DNA of 53,370 nt from contig JAMOSO010000024.1 of NCBI GenBank assembly GCA_027063065.1, positions 1 to 53,370 on the forward strand, written 5' to 3'. A program made the translations under genes and the position numbers. The number at the start of each line of letters is the position of its first letter. The stretch's first letter is position 1. The notes beneath the pieces were generated by a model that did no database searches, had not been told where the DNA came from, and saw nothing but the letters and a program-made list of their open reading frames with translations. Below, in pieces: positions 28,423 to 37,998 of this stretch. This DNA is from Planctomycetota bacterium. GTDB lineage: Bacteria > Planctomycetota > JAMOSO01.

Positions 28423-29676
28423 ATGCAAAACAAACAAAACACTAATACTCTTAATCAATGGATGAGTAATAAATTTGGATTGTTTATTCACTGGGGTATA
28501 TATTCTGTACCTGCTCAAGGTGAATGGGTGCGTTTTTTTAATGATATAAAATTAGAAGATTACGATAAATATGCCAATCAATTTGATCCAAAAAAATTTG
28601 ATGCAGAAAAATGGGCTGATGATGCTTGGAACGCTGGTATGCGCTATATTGTTTTTACAACTAAACATCATGATGGATTTTGTATGTATGACAGTAAACA
28701 TACTGATTTTAAAATTACAAATACTGCCTACGGAAAAGATATTACTGCTGAATTAGTTAAAGCTTTTAGAAATAAGGGGTTTCAAATTGGTTTTTACCAT
28801 AGTTTGGTAGATTGGCGTCATCCTCATTTTATTCCTGATTTAGAACATCCAGATGGTAAATATGGTCAAACTGACTTTCCAGATAGGGATTTAAATATTT
28901 ATCGTGAATATTTATATGCACAAGTAGAGCAGTTATTGACTTGTTATGGCAAAATAGATGTTTTGTTTTTTGATTATACATCACAATACAAAGAATCTTC
29001 GGAATGGCAGGCGGAAAAATTACTAGAAATGATTTATAAACTGCAACCAGAGATAATTGTTAATGATAGATTGTCTTATGATAAAACACCTGTTTTTTAT
29101 GGTGATTATTGTACCCCTGAAATTTCACTACCAAATCAAGCATTAACAATCGATGGAAAATTAGTGCCTTGGGAAACCTGTATGAATATGAATGATAACT
29201 GGGGTTATCATGCTGTGGATCAAAATTGGAAAACTGCTAAAACAATTATCCACGCTTTAATACACTGTGCTAGTATGGGCGGTAATTTATTATTAAATAT
29301 TGGCCCTGATGCTTTGGGGCAGTTTCCAACAGCTAGTATTGAGGTTCTGGAGGAACTTGGACAATGGATAAAAATATTTGGACATACCATTTATGGTTGT
29401 AATTCATCTAAGTTTAAACCTCCTGTGGGATGTTATTATACTCAAGCAGATGAAAAAACATTATATCTACATATGATTAATCCGCTGATGGGTGATTTAA
29501 TTTTACCAGAATTAGATGGATTAGTTAAAAATATAACGATTTGTAAAGATGGCTCTGAAGTAATGATGGTTACAACTTGGGGCAAGGAGTTGTTGTTAAA
29601 AGATGAATTGCGTATAAGACCACCTAAACATCTATCAAGAGATATGATTGATGTTTTAAAAATAGAACTTAAATAA
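28423..29676 (+). CDS. GH29 alpha-L-fucosidase
   Basis: The protein of 417 residues has the GH29 barrel: KFGLFIHWGIYSVPAQGEW (17-35), YIVFTTKHHDGFCMYDSKHTDF (75-96) with the substrate-binding His pair, then IDVLFFDYTSQ holding the catalytic nucleophile Asp184. The acid/base is not conserved in GH29 and I do not assign it. There is no signal peptide, unlike many fucosidases of glycan degraders, so it would hydrolyse imported oligosaccharides. It sits between two GH94 genes, joined by short gaps. The freed L-fucose would feed fucI at 13224. SD AAGGA is present. Confidence 0.95.
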   Translation: MQNKQNTNTLNQWMSNKFGLFIHWGIYSVPAQGEWVRFFNDIKLEDYDKYANQFDPKKFDAEKWADDAWNAGMRYIVFTTKHHDGFCMYDSKHTDFKITNTAYGKDITAELVKAFRNKGFQIGFYHSLVDWRHPHFIPDLEHPDGKYGQTDFPDRDLNIYREYLYAQVEQLLTCYGKIDVLFFDYTSQYKESSEWQAEKLLEMIYKLQPEIIVNDRLSYDKTPVFYGDYCTPEISLPNQALTIDGKLVPWETCMNMNDNWGYHAVDQNWKTAKTIIHALIHCASMGGNLLLNIGPDALGQFPTASIEVLEELGQWIKIFGHTIYGCNSSKFKPPVGCYYTQADEKTLYLHMINPLMGDLILPELDGLVKNITICKDGSEVMMVTTWGKELLLKDELRIRPPKHLSRDMIDVLKIELK

Positions 29677-29688
29677 TTGGTGTTAACG

Positions 29689-32019
29689 ATGGCAGAAAAA
29701 AAGACTATTTATGATTGCGATACATCGGGTTATTGGTGTAGTGAAAAGGATTATATTAACAAAGATAAAAGCTTTGGTTTGTTTATCGACAATGGCAAGG
29801 CGTATCAAATTAATAATCCTGATACGCCACGTCCGTGGTTAAATTATTTAAGCAATAAACATTTTGGTTCTGTAATTTCTAACCGCGGATTAGGTTTTTA
29901 TTGGTATGATTCATCGTTGTTGCGCATTACCAAATATGAGCATCCTATAGATTATTTACCACGTGAATTTCAAGATGGTAGAGATTTTATTATTACCGAT
30001 GAAGACACTGGAGAAAGTGCCAACTTGTTGCGTGATGCTCAAGATTTGATTTGTGAACATCGCCCTGGTTACACTAAATTTAAAGCTAGCGTTCTTGATG
30101 TTAAATGCACTGTTACAGTTTTTGTGCCATTAGAAGATTGCTGTGAAATAATCTTATTTAGTTTATGCTCTGATACTAGGCGTAGATTAAAAATACATAC
30201 TACGCAGGTTTGGGCGTTTGCATTATTTGGAGTGCATTCTGCTGAAGATGGAATCCCTTACGTATCTACACCGGGAAAAGACATTAAAATTAACAATGAC
30301 TCTAAAGCCATATATGCTCACTCAACAAATCAAGATTTACCTTATGAAATGTTTGGTTTATATACATCCCCACAAGCTAATAATGCAAAGTGTCAAAATA
30401 TATATGATAAACGCAAAGACGGCCGTGATTTTATATTTAATCATTGCAGTTTGATTTTTAATTTTGAACTTGAAGCAAATACAGAACACAATATAGAGAT
30501 TATTTCTGGCGCAGAAAACAACAAAAAAGATTTTGACTTATTATGTAAGAAATATGTTAATCAAAAAAATGCAAAAGATGCTTTTGATCAATTAACTAAT
30601 CAGTGGAATAATTGGATAGAAAATAATCATTGTTCTATTCCAGATGTTAATATTCAAAACTTTCTAAATGTTTGGTTTAAAAATCAAATGCATTTGGTTT
30701 TTAATCATGTTCGCTCTGGTCAAAATGGTTACCGAGACAGCTTGCAAGATGTATGGGGCTATACAATTATAGATGCGCAAGCTAGCTTAAAACGTTTTTA
30801 TGAAATTTTATCCTATCAATATACGGATGGAACAGCACCACGCAGTTTTTCATCATTTAATGATAATAAACATGACTTGCGTAGATTTATGGATTCTCCT
30901 GTTTGGATACCGCGTACTTTGATAGATTTGGTAAAAGAAATAGGTGATTTTAGTATACTTGATAAACAAGTACCTTTTATTAATGGAGAATTAGCCAGCG
31001 TAGAAGAACATACATGGCGAGCTTTAGATTATTTGTATAATAATCGTGGGTTACACGGCGCTTGCTTAACAGGAGATGGGGATTGGAACGATGCTTTAGA
31101 AGGTATTAGTAAAGATGGCGATGCTGTTTCTGTATGGCTAACTATTGCCTTGTATGACGGGATGAAACTTTTTGCTGAATTATTAAAATCGGCTGGTAAA
31201 CAAGAAAAATCTTTAATCTTGCAATCGCGAATGGCAGAAATTAAAGATGTAATTAATAAAAATTCTTGGGATGGTAATTGGTATGTTTATGGTTATACAG
31301 GTACAGGCGCACCGATTGGTTCTAAAGATAATAAAGAAGGTAAAATACATTTAAATGCACAAACTTGGGCTGTATTTTCTGGTTTAGCTGATACAGAACG
31401 GGCTAATATTACTTTGCAATCAGTTGATAAATATTTAAACACGCCTTTGGGGCCAGTTTTAATGAACCCTCCATATGTTAATGATGGTGCTGAGGTTGGG
31501 CGTATAGCAAATTTAGAACCGGGTACATTTGAAAATGCTTCAATATATCAACATGCTGTATCTTTTTATATTTTTGCTCTTTTAGCCTTGGATAAATCAG
31601 AACAAGCAGTACAAATTTTAGCTAATTTATTGCCAACTAATCCAGACAATTTTGATACCAGACGTACAAGTGAACCTTATTGTACAGGTAATTATTATTG
31701 TGGTCCAAATCATCCGCGTTTTGGACAAAACTTTTTTACTTGGTTTACAGGTAATGCCGCTTGGTTAATGCGCGCAGGATTTGATAATATGTTAGGTGTA
31801 AAGGCAGGGTTTAACGGCTTAGAGATTTCGCCATGTGTTCCACATAGCTGGAAAACTTACACTGTGGTGCGCAATTTTAGAAATTGTAGTTATACAATAA
31901 ATTTTAAACGTCAGTTAAACTGTAAAGATATTTACCTATTGGTTGACGGCAATAAAATTGATGGTAACGTAATACCTGTTTCAAGAAACTCTACATGTTG
32001 TGTAGAGGTTGAATTTTAA
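29689..32019 (+). CDS. GH94-family glycoside phosphorylase (second copy)
   Basis: This is a second GH94 enzyme of 776 residues, clearly different from the first copy. It has RPWLNYLSNKHFGSVIS at the start, GYRDSLQDVWG in the barrel, and the acid motif GDGDWNDALEGIS, which is closer to classical cellobiose or cellobionic-acid phosphorylases than the HSDWND of its neighbour. The C-terminus keeps the family pattern (RRTSEPYCTGNYYCGPNHPRFGQ). An upstream TTG at 29677 abuts the fucosidase stop; ATG 29689 with GGTG upstream seems more likely. Two GH94 genes of different subtype in one operon suggest two different disaccharide products. Confidence 0.92.
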   Translation: MAEKKTIYDCDTSGYWCSEKDYINKDKSFGLFIDNGKAYQINNPDTPRPWLNYLSNKHFGSVISNRGLGFYWYDSSLLRITKYEHPIDYLPREFQDGRDFIITDEDTGESANLLRDAQDLICEHRPGYTKFKASVLDVKCTVTVFVPLEDCCEIILFSLCSDTRRRLKIHTTQVWAFALFGVHSAEDGIPYVSTPGKDIKINNDSKAIYAHSTNQDLPYEMFGLYTSPQANNAKCQNIYDKRKDGRDFIFNHCSLIFNFELEANTEHNIEIISGAENNKKDFDLLCKKYVNQKNAKDAFDQLTNQWNNWIENNHCSIPDVNIQNFLNVWFKNQMHLVFNHVRSGQNGYRDSLQDVWGYTIIDAQASLKRFYEILSYQYTDGTAPRSFSSFNDNKHDLRRFMDSPVWIPRTLIDLVKEIGDFSILDKQVPFINGELASVEEHTWRALDYLYNNRGLHGACLTGDGDWNDALEGISKDGDAVSVWLTIALYDGMKLFAELLKSAGKQEKSLILQSRMAEIKDVINKNSWDGNWYVYGYTGTGAPIGSKDNKEGKIHLNAQTWAVFSGLADTERANITLQSVDKYLNTPLGPVLMNPPYVNDGAEVGRIANLEPGTFENASIYQHAVSFYIFALLALDKSEQAVQILANLLPTNPDNFDTRRTSEPYCTGNYYCGPNHPRFGQNFFTWFTGNAAWLMRAGFDNMLGVKAGFNGLEISPCVPHSWKTYTVVRNFRNCSYTINFKRQLNCKDIYLLVDGNKIDGNVIPVSRNSTCCVEVEF

Positions 32020-32033
32020 ACTTTGGAGAAGAT

Positions 32034-32816
32034 ATGAGTAATATTAAGTTAATAGTGGTAGATTTAGACGGTACAGCATTAGTGCCTGATCAAGTGCCTT
32101 ATGCACGTTTTACTAAAGAATTTGCATCATTTTTAGACAATTTTGTAGCTAATGGAGGTCAATGGGGCATTAATAGTACGTGGGATGTACAAGGCGAATT
32201 GGATTTGGTTAAATGTAGTCCTATGACAAGTAAGCCTGCATTTTTAATGGGTGAGCTTGGACATCAACTAGCAAAAATTAAAGATGACAAAATAGAAATG
32301 GTTGAGCCATATACAAGTACAGTGCAAGCAGAAGTGCGTCAATGGGGCGAAAAATATTGGCATCAATTAATTAATATTATTACTCAAAAATGCACTTTAC
32401 AAAGTATGCATTTATATGGACATTTTTTTGGTTGCACTGTTGGCAAAGGACAGGTAAATGCCTTAAAAGAAGTAATTACTCAATGTGCCGATTTATGTGA
32501 TTCTGTAGTGATTGATTCTACCTTAGACGAAGAGTCGCCACGTTTTAGTATGTATCCAAGTTGTATTTCTAAAGGCCGTGTTCTATCCGAAGTGATTAAA
32601 ACTATGGGACTTTCTCCTGAAGAAGTTATAGCAGCTGGTGATCAAGCTCCAGATTTAGCTATGATGGACAATGCTATATCTGCCCATCCTATCTGCCCAG
32701 AAAACGCTGCTCAAGAAGTTAAAGATTATGTCTTAAGCCATGGCGGAGCAGTTGGTAAGGGTGTCGCTCCCGTTGGTATAATGGATGCTTTTAATCAAAT
32801 AGTTGCTAAAAAATAA
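32034..32816 (+). CDS. HAD-superfamily sugar phosphatase
   Basis: The 260-residue protein shows HAD motif I DLDGTALV (Asp10 and Asp12), a cap typical of the Cof/IIB type in the middle, a Lys (about 180, SKGRVLSEV) and motif IV AAGDQAPDLAMMD. It lies 14 bases after a GH94 gene and 9 bases before the next, in the same operon. A natural role would be dephosphorylation of a sugar phosphate made by the phosphorylases or a downstream kinase. The substrate is not identifiable. Confidence 0.85.
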   Translation: MSNIKLIVVDLDGTALVPDQVPYARFTKEFASFLDNFVANGGQWGINSTWDVQGELDLVKCSPMTSKPAFLMGELGHQLAKIKDDKIEMVEPYTSTVQAEVRQWGEKYWHQLINIITQKCTLQSMHLYGHFFGCTVGKGQVNALKEVITQCADLCDSVVIDSTLDEESPRFSMYPSCISKGRVLSEVIKTMGLSPEEVIAAGDQAPDLAMMDNAISAHPICPENAAQEVKDYVLSHGGAVGKGVAPVGIMDAFNQIVAKK

Positions 32817-32825
32817 AGGGTTATT

Positions 32826-34106
32826 ATGAGCGATGTGCATGATGATATTGCAAAATGTGCCTTAGAGGCGTTACCAGTTGGTATACAAGAATTGTTTAAA
32901 CCTTATTTAAAAGATTATTTAGAAAGTTCTTGGTATCCAGATTACTTTGCCGATCGCTCAATGACACGCGAGGCAAAGGATGCAATTGATATAGATGCGG
33001 ATCGCTATATTTGTCCTTTGCCACCTAACAATGATGACTATAAACGCATTTTAGATCTAACTGAAGATGAGGCTAAAAATGGTATCGTACCATTGCGAGA
33101 AATGTATTTAATAGGGCATTATTTAAAATTAGCTATTGATGCATTTAAAAATCAAGATTATAAATCATGTATTAAATTTTGTGGTGTATATTCACACTTA
33201 ATTGGTGATACAGGCGAGCCAATTCACGCTGTAAATCCTGCCACTGTCGAAAAAGTAATCCCACCGCCAGCAGAATGTATAGGTATGGAATTGCATGCGA
33301 CTGTTGAAAAACTTAAAGCTAAAGTAGATATAACTGGTTATCAACCACGCTTATTAGGTACAAGCTATTTGGCAACAATTATGGCAATTTTTAAAGAATT
33401 AGTTGCGGTAAAAATGGTTGGGGTACAACAAATTGCGCCGATAGTACAAAATTTGTATGCAGGTAAAATAGAAGAAGCTAAAAAGTTTTCTTCTATTGCA
33501 CAATCTGCAAGTGCTAAATTAACGGCGGATTTTATTTATACTGTTGTACATTTAGCCAAAAATGGTGATAACGTAGAGCCATTATCAATGAATTTATGTG
33601 ATTACCCTTATGCTTTGTCAGATGTTGATATGCTTTATCGCCACCGCCCAATGAATAGTATTTCGCTTGTGCCGTATAGTGGTGGCAAAACATTGCCTTT
33701 AAGTATATTGAATGTTGTAGGACAAATCATAGACGTGCAAGGCTTGGGCGTAGTACCTTTTTTAGGCCCACCACATACCAAAGAACATATACGTGAAACG
33801 TTTATTGAATACGCTATTGAACCTGGGGCTTTTACTAGATTTCAAGCAACTGTTGGTGGTAATCCCCGTTTTGCTAATACTATCCCAAAAGCTATTTTTA
33901 GCATATATGGTGATGGGGTTAAGTTAGCAAGTACACAGCCTATTAGTCATAAAGAAGCGGGGCAGTTGTTGACCGCTGATATAACTGATGTTCGCTGGTT
34001 AAAATTAGTGATGACTTATACAGATAATGCAACAAGTGATGATGTTGCAAAATCACCCCATGGTTGGATTTATCACGGCGTCTGGGGCGAGCCTATATTA
34101 AGTTAA
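32826..34106 (+). CDS. Zinc-dependent phospholipase C/S1-P1 nuclease-like protein fused to an NPCBM domain
   Basis: The N-terminal half (about 1-245) looks like the zinc phospholipase C/S1-P1 nuclease fold. His5 stands near the start, YLIGHYLKLAIDAF lies at about 95-108, and the metal motif HLIGDTGEPIHAVN matches the H-x3-D-x6-H type pattern. The C-terminal half (about 260-426) matches the NPCBM carbohydrate-binding module (LPLSILNVVGQIIDV, then FQATVGGNP, IFSIYGDGVKLAST, LKLVMTYTDNATSDD, HGVWGEPIL). No signal peptide is apparent, which is unusual for both domains. It is the last gene of the operon. The fusion and position suggest action on a glycan or glycolipid; the reaction is unknown. Confidence 0.75.
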   Translation: MSDVHDDIAKCALEALPVGIQELFKPYLKDYLESSWYPDYFADRSMTREAKDAIDIDADRYICPLPPNNDDYKRILDLTEDEAKNGIVPLREMYLIGHYLKLAIDAFKNQDYKSCIKFCGVYSHLIGDTGEPIHAVNPATVEKVIPPPAECIGMELHATVEKLKAKVDITGYQPRLLGTSYLATIMAIFKELVAVKMVGVQQIAPIVQNLYAGKIEEAKKFSSIAQSASAKLTADFIYTVVHLAKNGDNVEPLSMNLCDYPYALSDVDMLYRHRPMNSISLVPYSGGKTLPLSILNVVGQIIDVQGLGVVPFLGPPHTKEHIRETFIEYAIEPGAFTRFQATVGGNPRFANTIPKAIFSIYGDGVKLASTQPISHKEAGQLLTADITDVRWLKLVMTYTDNATSDDVAKSPHGWIYHGVWGEPILS

Positions 34107-34114
34107 TTACTGTG

Positions 34115-34828
34115 TTATTGATTGCCAGACCAAAATTGCTTTACTTTCTCAGCATTATATCCGGGGTGCATAACTTCATCTTTTAAATGCCAAGATACGC
34201 TACTGTCAGCAAATAATAAGTTGCTTCCAAAATTATGTCTAAGTGATATGTGATAATTTTGATAATTAGAATTGTAGTGAATCATGCCTTTGCTTTTTGT
34301 CGAATCTTTTGCGGAACAGCCAGCCCATGTTAATAAATTTGAAGGAGATTTAATAGAGCTCAATCTTTTTGGTCCATAATAATTGTTTGAATCGCTTGTG
34401 TCGGGATCGGTATAAACATATTGATAGTTATAGCCGTAAGAAGATTCAAATGCTCCGTATGGAGCACCGCTATCACTGTATAATGTAAATTTGTTTGCAT
34501 CCGCTGCTGCTTGTGATGGACAGTAGAAAATACCAAAAGTAGGATTGCTATTAGTTCCAGATGCCCCACTGTAATCCCAAATTCTATAAGGCCATCTACT
34601 TTCGATTAACCAACCGCGATAATCCATGGCATAACTCATATGAGCAAGCCCGACTTGTTTTAGGTTATTAGCGCAAGATGCTTGATGCGCTTTATTTTTT
34701 GCCTCTTTTAACGCAGGTAATAACATGCTGGCTAATATTGAAATAATAGCTATTACTACTAATAACTCTATTAAAGTAAATCTGTTTGATATAGTACTGT
34801 GTATGTTTTTTTTTATATTATCAAACAT
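34115..34828 (-). CDS. Prepilin-type N-terminal methylation domain protein (first)
   Basis: The protein (237 residues from ATG 34828) begins with a type IV prepilin-like leader and helix ([23 protein letters not shown]) with Glu5 conserved, then [16 protein letters not shown]. The residue before the Phe is Arg in place of the usual Gly, so processing by prepilin peptidase is uncertain. The C-terminal motif reads H-x9-DS ([17 protein letters not shown]) where related proteins have H-x9-DG. The ATG shares a base with the stop of the preceding gene (TAATG); an upstream Met at 34846 is less likely. These proteins are numerous in Lentisphaerota and Planctomycetota and are probably secreted or anchored; their function is unclear. 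Confidence 0.87.
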   Translation of the reverse strand: MFDNIKKNIHSTISNRFTLIELLVVIAIISILASMLLPALKEAKNKAHQASCANNLKQVGLAHMSYAMDYRGWLIESRWPYRIWDYSGASGTNSNPTFGIFYCPSQAAADANKFTLYSDSGAPYGAFESSYGYNYQYVYTDPDTSDSNNYYGPKRLSSIKSPSNLLTWAGCSAKDSTKSKGMIHYNSNYQNYHISLRHNFGSNLLFADSSVSWHLKDEVMHPGYNAEKVKQFWSGNQ

Positions 34829-35517
34829 TATTTGCCACCAGACCAAAATAATTGCCTAAAATTTGGTTCTGTACCACCTTCTATCACTTCTGTGCGATCA
34901 TGATACGAAACATGACCATCAGCAAAAACCATATTGCTGCCTTTATCATGGCGTGTTGATATTTGGTTGTTTTCATAAGTAGGCTTGTAATAAACCATTG
35001 AATAACTTTCGGTGGAATTTAATTTGTTGCAGTCTGCTAAAATTAAAAGTTGGGCAGGGGCTTTTATAGAGCTAAGTCTTCCTATAAAATTAGATTGATC
35101 AACATTTAAATATATGTAATTATTACCATAGGATCCGCAAATTTTATGGACTGGTGTTGTAGTCCAAGTATTCCATTTATAAGTGTCTTCTTTTTTATTG
35201 GCGGGGCAATAAAATGGGCCATAACTTCTAGTAGGGTAAGTTGCTAAATCGTCAACATATTCACAAAGTTCATTTGGCCAATTTTTAACAGGCAAATAAT
35301 TTTCATGATCTACAGAGTAAGACAAAGATGCAAAGCCTAATTGCTTTAAGTTATTTGCGCATGATATTTTTAATGCTTTTTCTCTAGCTTCTTTTAACGA
35401 AGGTAAAAGCATGCTAGCTAAAATAGAAATGATAGAAATAACTACTAATAACTCTATTAAAGTAAATAAATTGATTCCTTTTTTGCCGTTTTTTTTTGCA
35501 ATTAGGTTGGTTTTCAT
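34828..35517 (-). CDS. Prepilin-type N-terminal methylation domain protein (second)
   Basis: This 229-residue protein is a paralogue of its neighbour: [37 protein letters not shown], then an H-x9-DG motif ([17 protein letters not shown]). Leu in place of Gly precedes the Phe at the expected cleavage site. SD AGGA precedes the ATG at 35517. It begins 2 bases after the stop of the Gfo/Idh gene and overlaps the next prepilin gene by one base, so all three form one minus-strand operon starting at the promoter at 36584. Confidence 0.88.
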   Translation of the reverse strand: MKTNLIAKKNGKKGINLFTLIELLVVISIISILASMLLPSLKEAREKALKISCANNLKQLGFASLSYSVDHENYLPVKNWPNELCEYVDDLATYPTRSYGPFYCPANKKEDTYKWNTWTTTPVHKICGSYGNNYIYLNVDQSNFIGRLSSIKAPAQLLILADCNKLNSTESYSMVYYKPTYENNQISTRHDKGSNMVFADGHVSYHDRTEVIEGGTEPNFRQLFWSGGK

Positions 35518-35519
35518 AT

Positions 35520-36497
35520 TTATTCCTTTCTGTATTTGTCGGCGTAGTCTCTGGCGTTTAAAGCTAGCCTAGTAACAGCTAATGTGCTTTTAGTGTCGAT
35601 TAAGCAATTGTCAAGACCATGAGTAGAGTCTATAAAGTCTTTAAAAAAACTTTTTTGGGGCAATAAATCTAGCTCTTTTCTGCCTTCTGTATGGGTTGTG
35701 ATATACGCTTTGTTTTCTGCGGCTTCTAATACACCTTTTTCGCCAGCTATTCTGCAACTATCCCGACATGCAATGTCTTTATGAGCTTTTAAGAAATCAA
35801 AATTAATACAGCCAACTGCTCCAGTTGTAAACTGAAAGGCAATAACGCCTGCACTTTCACAATCGTTATACCCTTGATTGCATAGTGTTGTATGATATGC
35901 GTTGCTAATTTCAAAGTCGCCCATATACCAATAAGACCAATCGATGGCATGGGTTGCTACCCAGCATAATGTGCTGCCGTACAATGAGCGTTGTTTGTAA
36001 AATTGGGGTCTGGTCGCATTAAAAGAATATGATTTTTGACTATTAATTAAAATAGGCTTGCCAATTAAACCATCATCCAATGCTTTTTTGACTGTATGAA
36101 AATGTCTACTGTAACGCATTGCATGCATACCGATAAACTGTGATTTTGAGTTTTTTAATGCTTCTTCAAGTTCGTCAAGTTCTTGAATATTTATTGCTAC
36201 TGGTTTTTCGCATAAAACATGTATGCCACGTTTGATACATTCTAAAGAAATACGTTGATGATAACAAAAAATAGGGGCAACACTGACTGCATCTGGTTGC
36301 TCTTTGTCTAACATTTCTATCCAATTGTCATATTCTTTGGGTACTGTTGTATATTCTGCAATAGATAATTTAAAATTATCTAGATTTTCATCCGATGAGC
36401 CTTTGGCTATCGCCACAAAAGTACAGTCTTTTATTTCATTTAATGCTGTCAAGGCGTAGCTTTGATGCCCTTGTCCACCAATCATAGCTATTTTCAT
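35520..36497 (-). CDS. Gfo/Idh/MocA-family oxidoreductase (first)
   Basis: The 325-residue protein has the family's N-terminal Rossmann fold ([15 protein letters not shown] near the start) and the catalytic segment [15 protein letters not shown] (EKP at about 92-95, with the conserved Lys). The C-terminal alpha/beta domain holds the likely catalytic His ([10 protein letters not shown]). Members act on sugars, inositols or sugar acids with NAD(P). The usual GxGxxG reads GGQGHQ. The strong SD AAGGAGG and a canonical promoter precede it. It is divergent from a second family member at 36769 and lies beside glycan genes; its substrate is unknown. Confidence 0.88.
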   Translation of the reverse strand: MKIAMIGGQGHQSYALTALNEIKDCTFVAIAKGSSDENLDNFKLSIAEYTTVPKEYDNWIEMLDKEQPDAVSVAPIFCYHQRISLECIKRGIHVLCEKPVAINIQELDELEEALKNSKSQFIGMHAMRYSRHFHTVKKALDDGLIGKPILINSQKSYSFNATRPQFYKQRSLYGSTLCWVATHAIDWSYWYMGDFEISNAYHTTLCNQGYNDCESAGVIAFQFTTGAVGCINFDFLKAHKDIACRDSCRIAGEKGVLEAAENKAYITTHTEGRKELDLLPQKSFFKDFIDSTHGLDNCLIDTKSTLAVTRLALNARDYADKYRKE

Positions 36498-36531
36498 TAC
36501 ACCTCCTTATTGCAAGTAGCTTATGCTAAAG

Positions 36532-36589
36532 CCTGATATATTTCATATTTCACCTGATTTAAATATATCTCAAAAATAATATATGTCAA
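36532..36589 (-). promoter_or_regulatory. Promoter and direct repeats for the minus-strand Gfo/Idh operon
   Basis: On the minus strand TTGACA (36584-36589) and TATATT (36562-36567) are 16 bases apart. On the plus strand CCTGAT occurs at 36532 and 36553, exactly 21 bases apart (two helical turns), one next to the predicted start and one in the leader. Two half sites 21 bases apart resemble AraC-type direct repeats. The downstream copy belongs to the CTGATAT motif shared with 22221 and 36635. Confidence 0.55.
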
Positions 36590-36618
36590 GTGAGGCTAAA
36601 TTAATCAGCGTTTGATGC

Positions 36619-36648
36619 TTGACTTATGATATGTCTGATATAACATAA
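36619..36648 (+). promoter_or_regulatory. Promoter and imperfect palindrome for the plus-strand Gfo/Idh gene
   Basis: TTGACT (36619-36624) and TAACAT (36641-36646) are 16 bases apart. A 25-base imperfect palindrome (36624-36648) has outer arms TTATG and CATAA, with 10 of 12 symmetrical positions matching. It overlaps the promoter and contains CTGATAT (36635-36641). The gene starts 121 bases later. Confidence 0.5.
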
Positions 36649-36655
36649 ATAGCAG

Positions 36656-36680
36656 TTGGCATTAAAGATATGCCAATTTT
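36656..36680 (+). terminator. Short hairpin with T run in the leader of the second Gfo/Idh gene
   Basis: Perfect 7-base arms TTGGCAT (36656-36662) and ATGCCAA (36670-36676) around a 7-base loop are followed by TTTT. It sits in the 5' leader between promoter and gene. It may be a weak attenuator or a protein-binding site. Confidence 0.35.
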
Positions 36681-36768
36681 AAAATTATATTTTATTGGGT
36701 TTGGTAAAATATTTATAAACCAATACATTAAAATAAAACCTACAAATATACGTATATAAGGATTTAAA

Positions 36769-37983
36769 ATGGTAAAGGTAGCATTGATTGGGGTTTCTGG
36801 TTTTGCAGAAGTACACTATAATAATTTGGTTGAGTTTCAAAATGATGGAAAACTAGAGATAGTTGCAGCCACTGTCATTAATCAGGCAGAAGAAGTTGTT
36901 AAATGCGATAACTTAAAAAATTTAGGTTGTCAAATATTTAAAGATTATCAAGAAATGTTATCTTCGTTTAAAAATAAAATTGATATCTGTTTTATACCAA
37001 CAGGGATAAGTTTACATGCTCCAATGGCAATAGCGGCCATGCAAAGCGGGGCTAATTGTATTATTGAAAAACCAGCTGCCGCAACTATAGAAGATGTCAT
37101 TGCAATGCGTAAAGTATCAAAAGAAACGCAAAAATTTATAGCAGTAGGGTTTCAAACTATTTATGTACCAGAAATACAACAGGCTAAAAAAATAATTGTT
37201 GATCAAAAATTAGGTTTATTAAAACGTGTTAAAGTTTTAGGCTTATGGCCTCGTGATTATAAATATTATAGTCGTAACAATTGGGCGGGCAAAATAAAAG
37301 ACGTAAGGGGGGACTGGGTTCTTGATTCTCCATTTAACAACGCTTTAGCTCATTATTTAAATGTTGCCTGTTTTTTTGCAGGCAAAACGGAACATACAAC
37401 AGCTGATATAAAAAGCGTACAAGCGACATTATGTCGAATTAATCCAGAAATAGAAAACGCTGATACAGCATCGATAAAAGTGATAACTAAATCCGATATA
37501 GAAATATTGTTTCATACAACACATGCTTCTGAAGAAGCATTTGGGCCTAATATCGTTATAGAATGCGAAAATGGAACTATATCTACAGATATGAGCACTA
37601 TAACAATTAAAAAAAATAACAAAGAAGATCAAGTCTTAACCATTGATCAAAGTTTGCAAAGAAAGAATATCATTAATGCTCTTATTCAGCGTGTATCAGA
37701 TTCAGAAGCGTTTGTCTGCGGATTAGATATTGCCACAGCGCATACTCTGGCTGTTAATGGAGCGCAAAAATCATCTAAAATTATAGTGGCCGATCAAAAC
37801 GATATTGAAAAATTAAACATAGACAACGATAATTACCGTTATATATGCAAAGATTTAGACAAAGTATTACATAAGTGCTTTGAAACTAATACTATGCTAA
37901 ACAGCGAACATTATCCATGGCTTTCTGTAGGTGATATTGTCTCAATGGAAAACTACACTAAATTTGAAATCAATTGCACTTAA
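36769..37983 (+). CDS. Gfo/Idh/MocA-family oxidoreductase (second)
   Basis: The 404-residue protein is larger than its neighbour. It has a Rossmann start VALIGVSGFAEVHYNNL, the IEKPAAATIEDVIAM segment with the conserved Lys (EKP at about 96-99), and a C-terminal domain with DSPFNNALAHYLNVACFF (an NxxxHY catalytic-like region). SD AAGGA is at normal spacing. It stands alone on the plus strand with its own promoter. A sugar or sugar-acid dehydrogenase linked to the neighbouring glycan genes is likely; substrate and product are unknown. Confidence 0.87.
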   Translation: MVKVALIGVSGFAEVHYNNLVEFQNDGKLEIVAATVINQAEEVVKCDNLKNLGCQIFKDYQEMLSSFKNKIDICFIPTGISLHAPMAIAAMQSGANCIIEKPAAATIEDVIAMRKVSKETQKFIAVGFQTIYVPEIQQAKKIIVDQKLGLLKRVKVLGLWPRDYKYYSRNNWAGKIKDVRGDWVLDSPFNNALAHYLNVACFFAGKTEHTTADIKSVQATLCRINPEIENADTASIKVITKSDIEILFHTTHASEEAFGPNIVIECENGTISTDMSTITIKKNNKEDQVLTIDQSLQRKNIINALIQRVSDSEAFVCGLDIATAHTLAVNGAQKSSKIIVADQNDIEKLNIDNDNYRYICKDLDKVLHKCFETNTMLNSEHYPWLSVGDIVSMENYTKFEINCT

Positions 37984-37998
37984 ATCAAAAATAACCGT

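Noticed and set aside
36656-36680. Sigma-54 promoter at TTGGCAT
   Set aside because: The next GC lies 12 bases after the GG instead of the required 10, and the sequence is better explained as a small inverted repeat.
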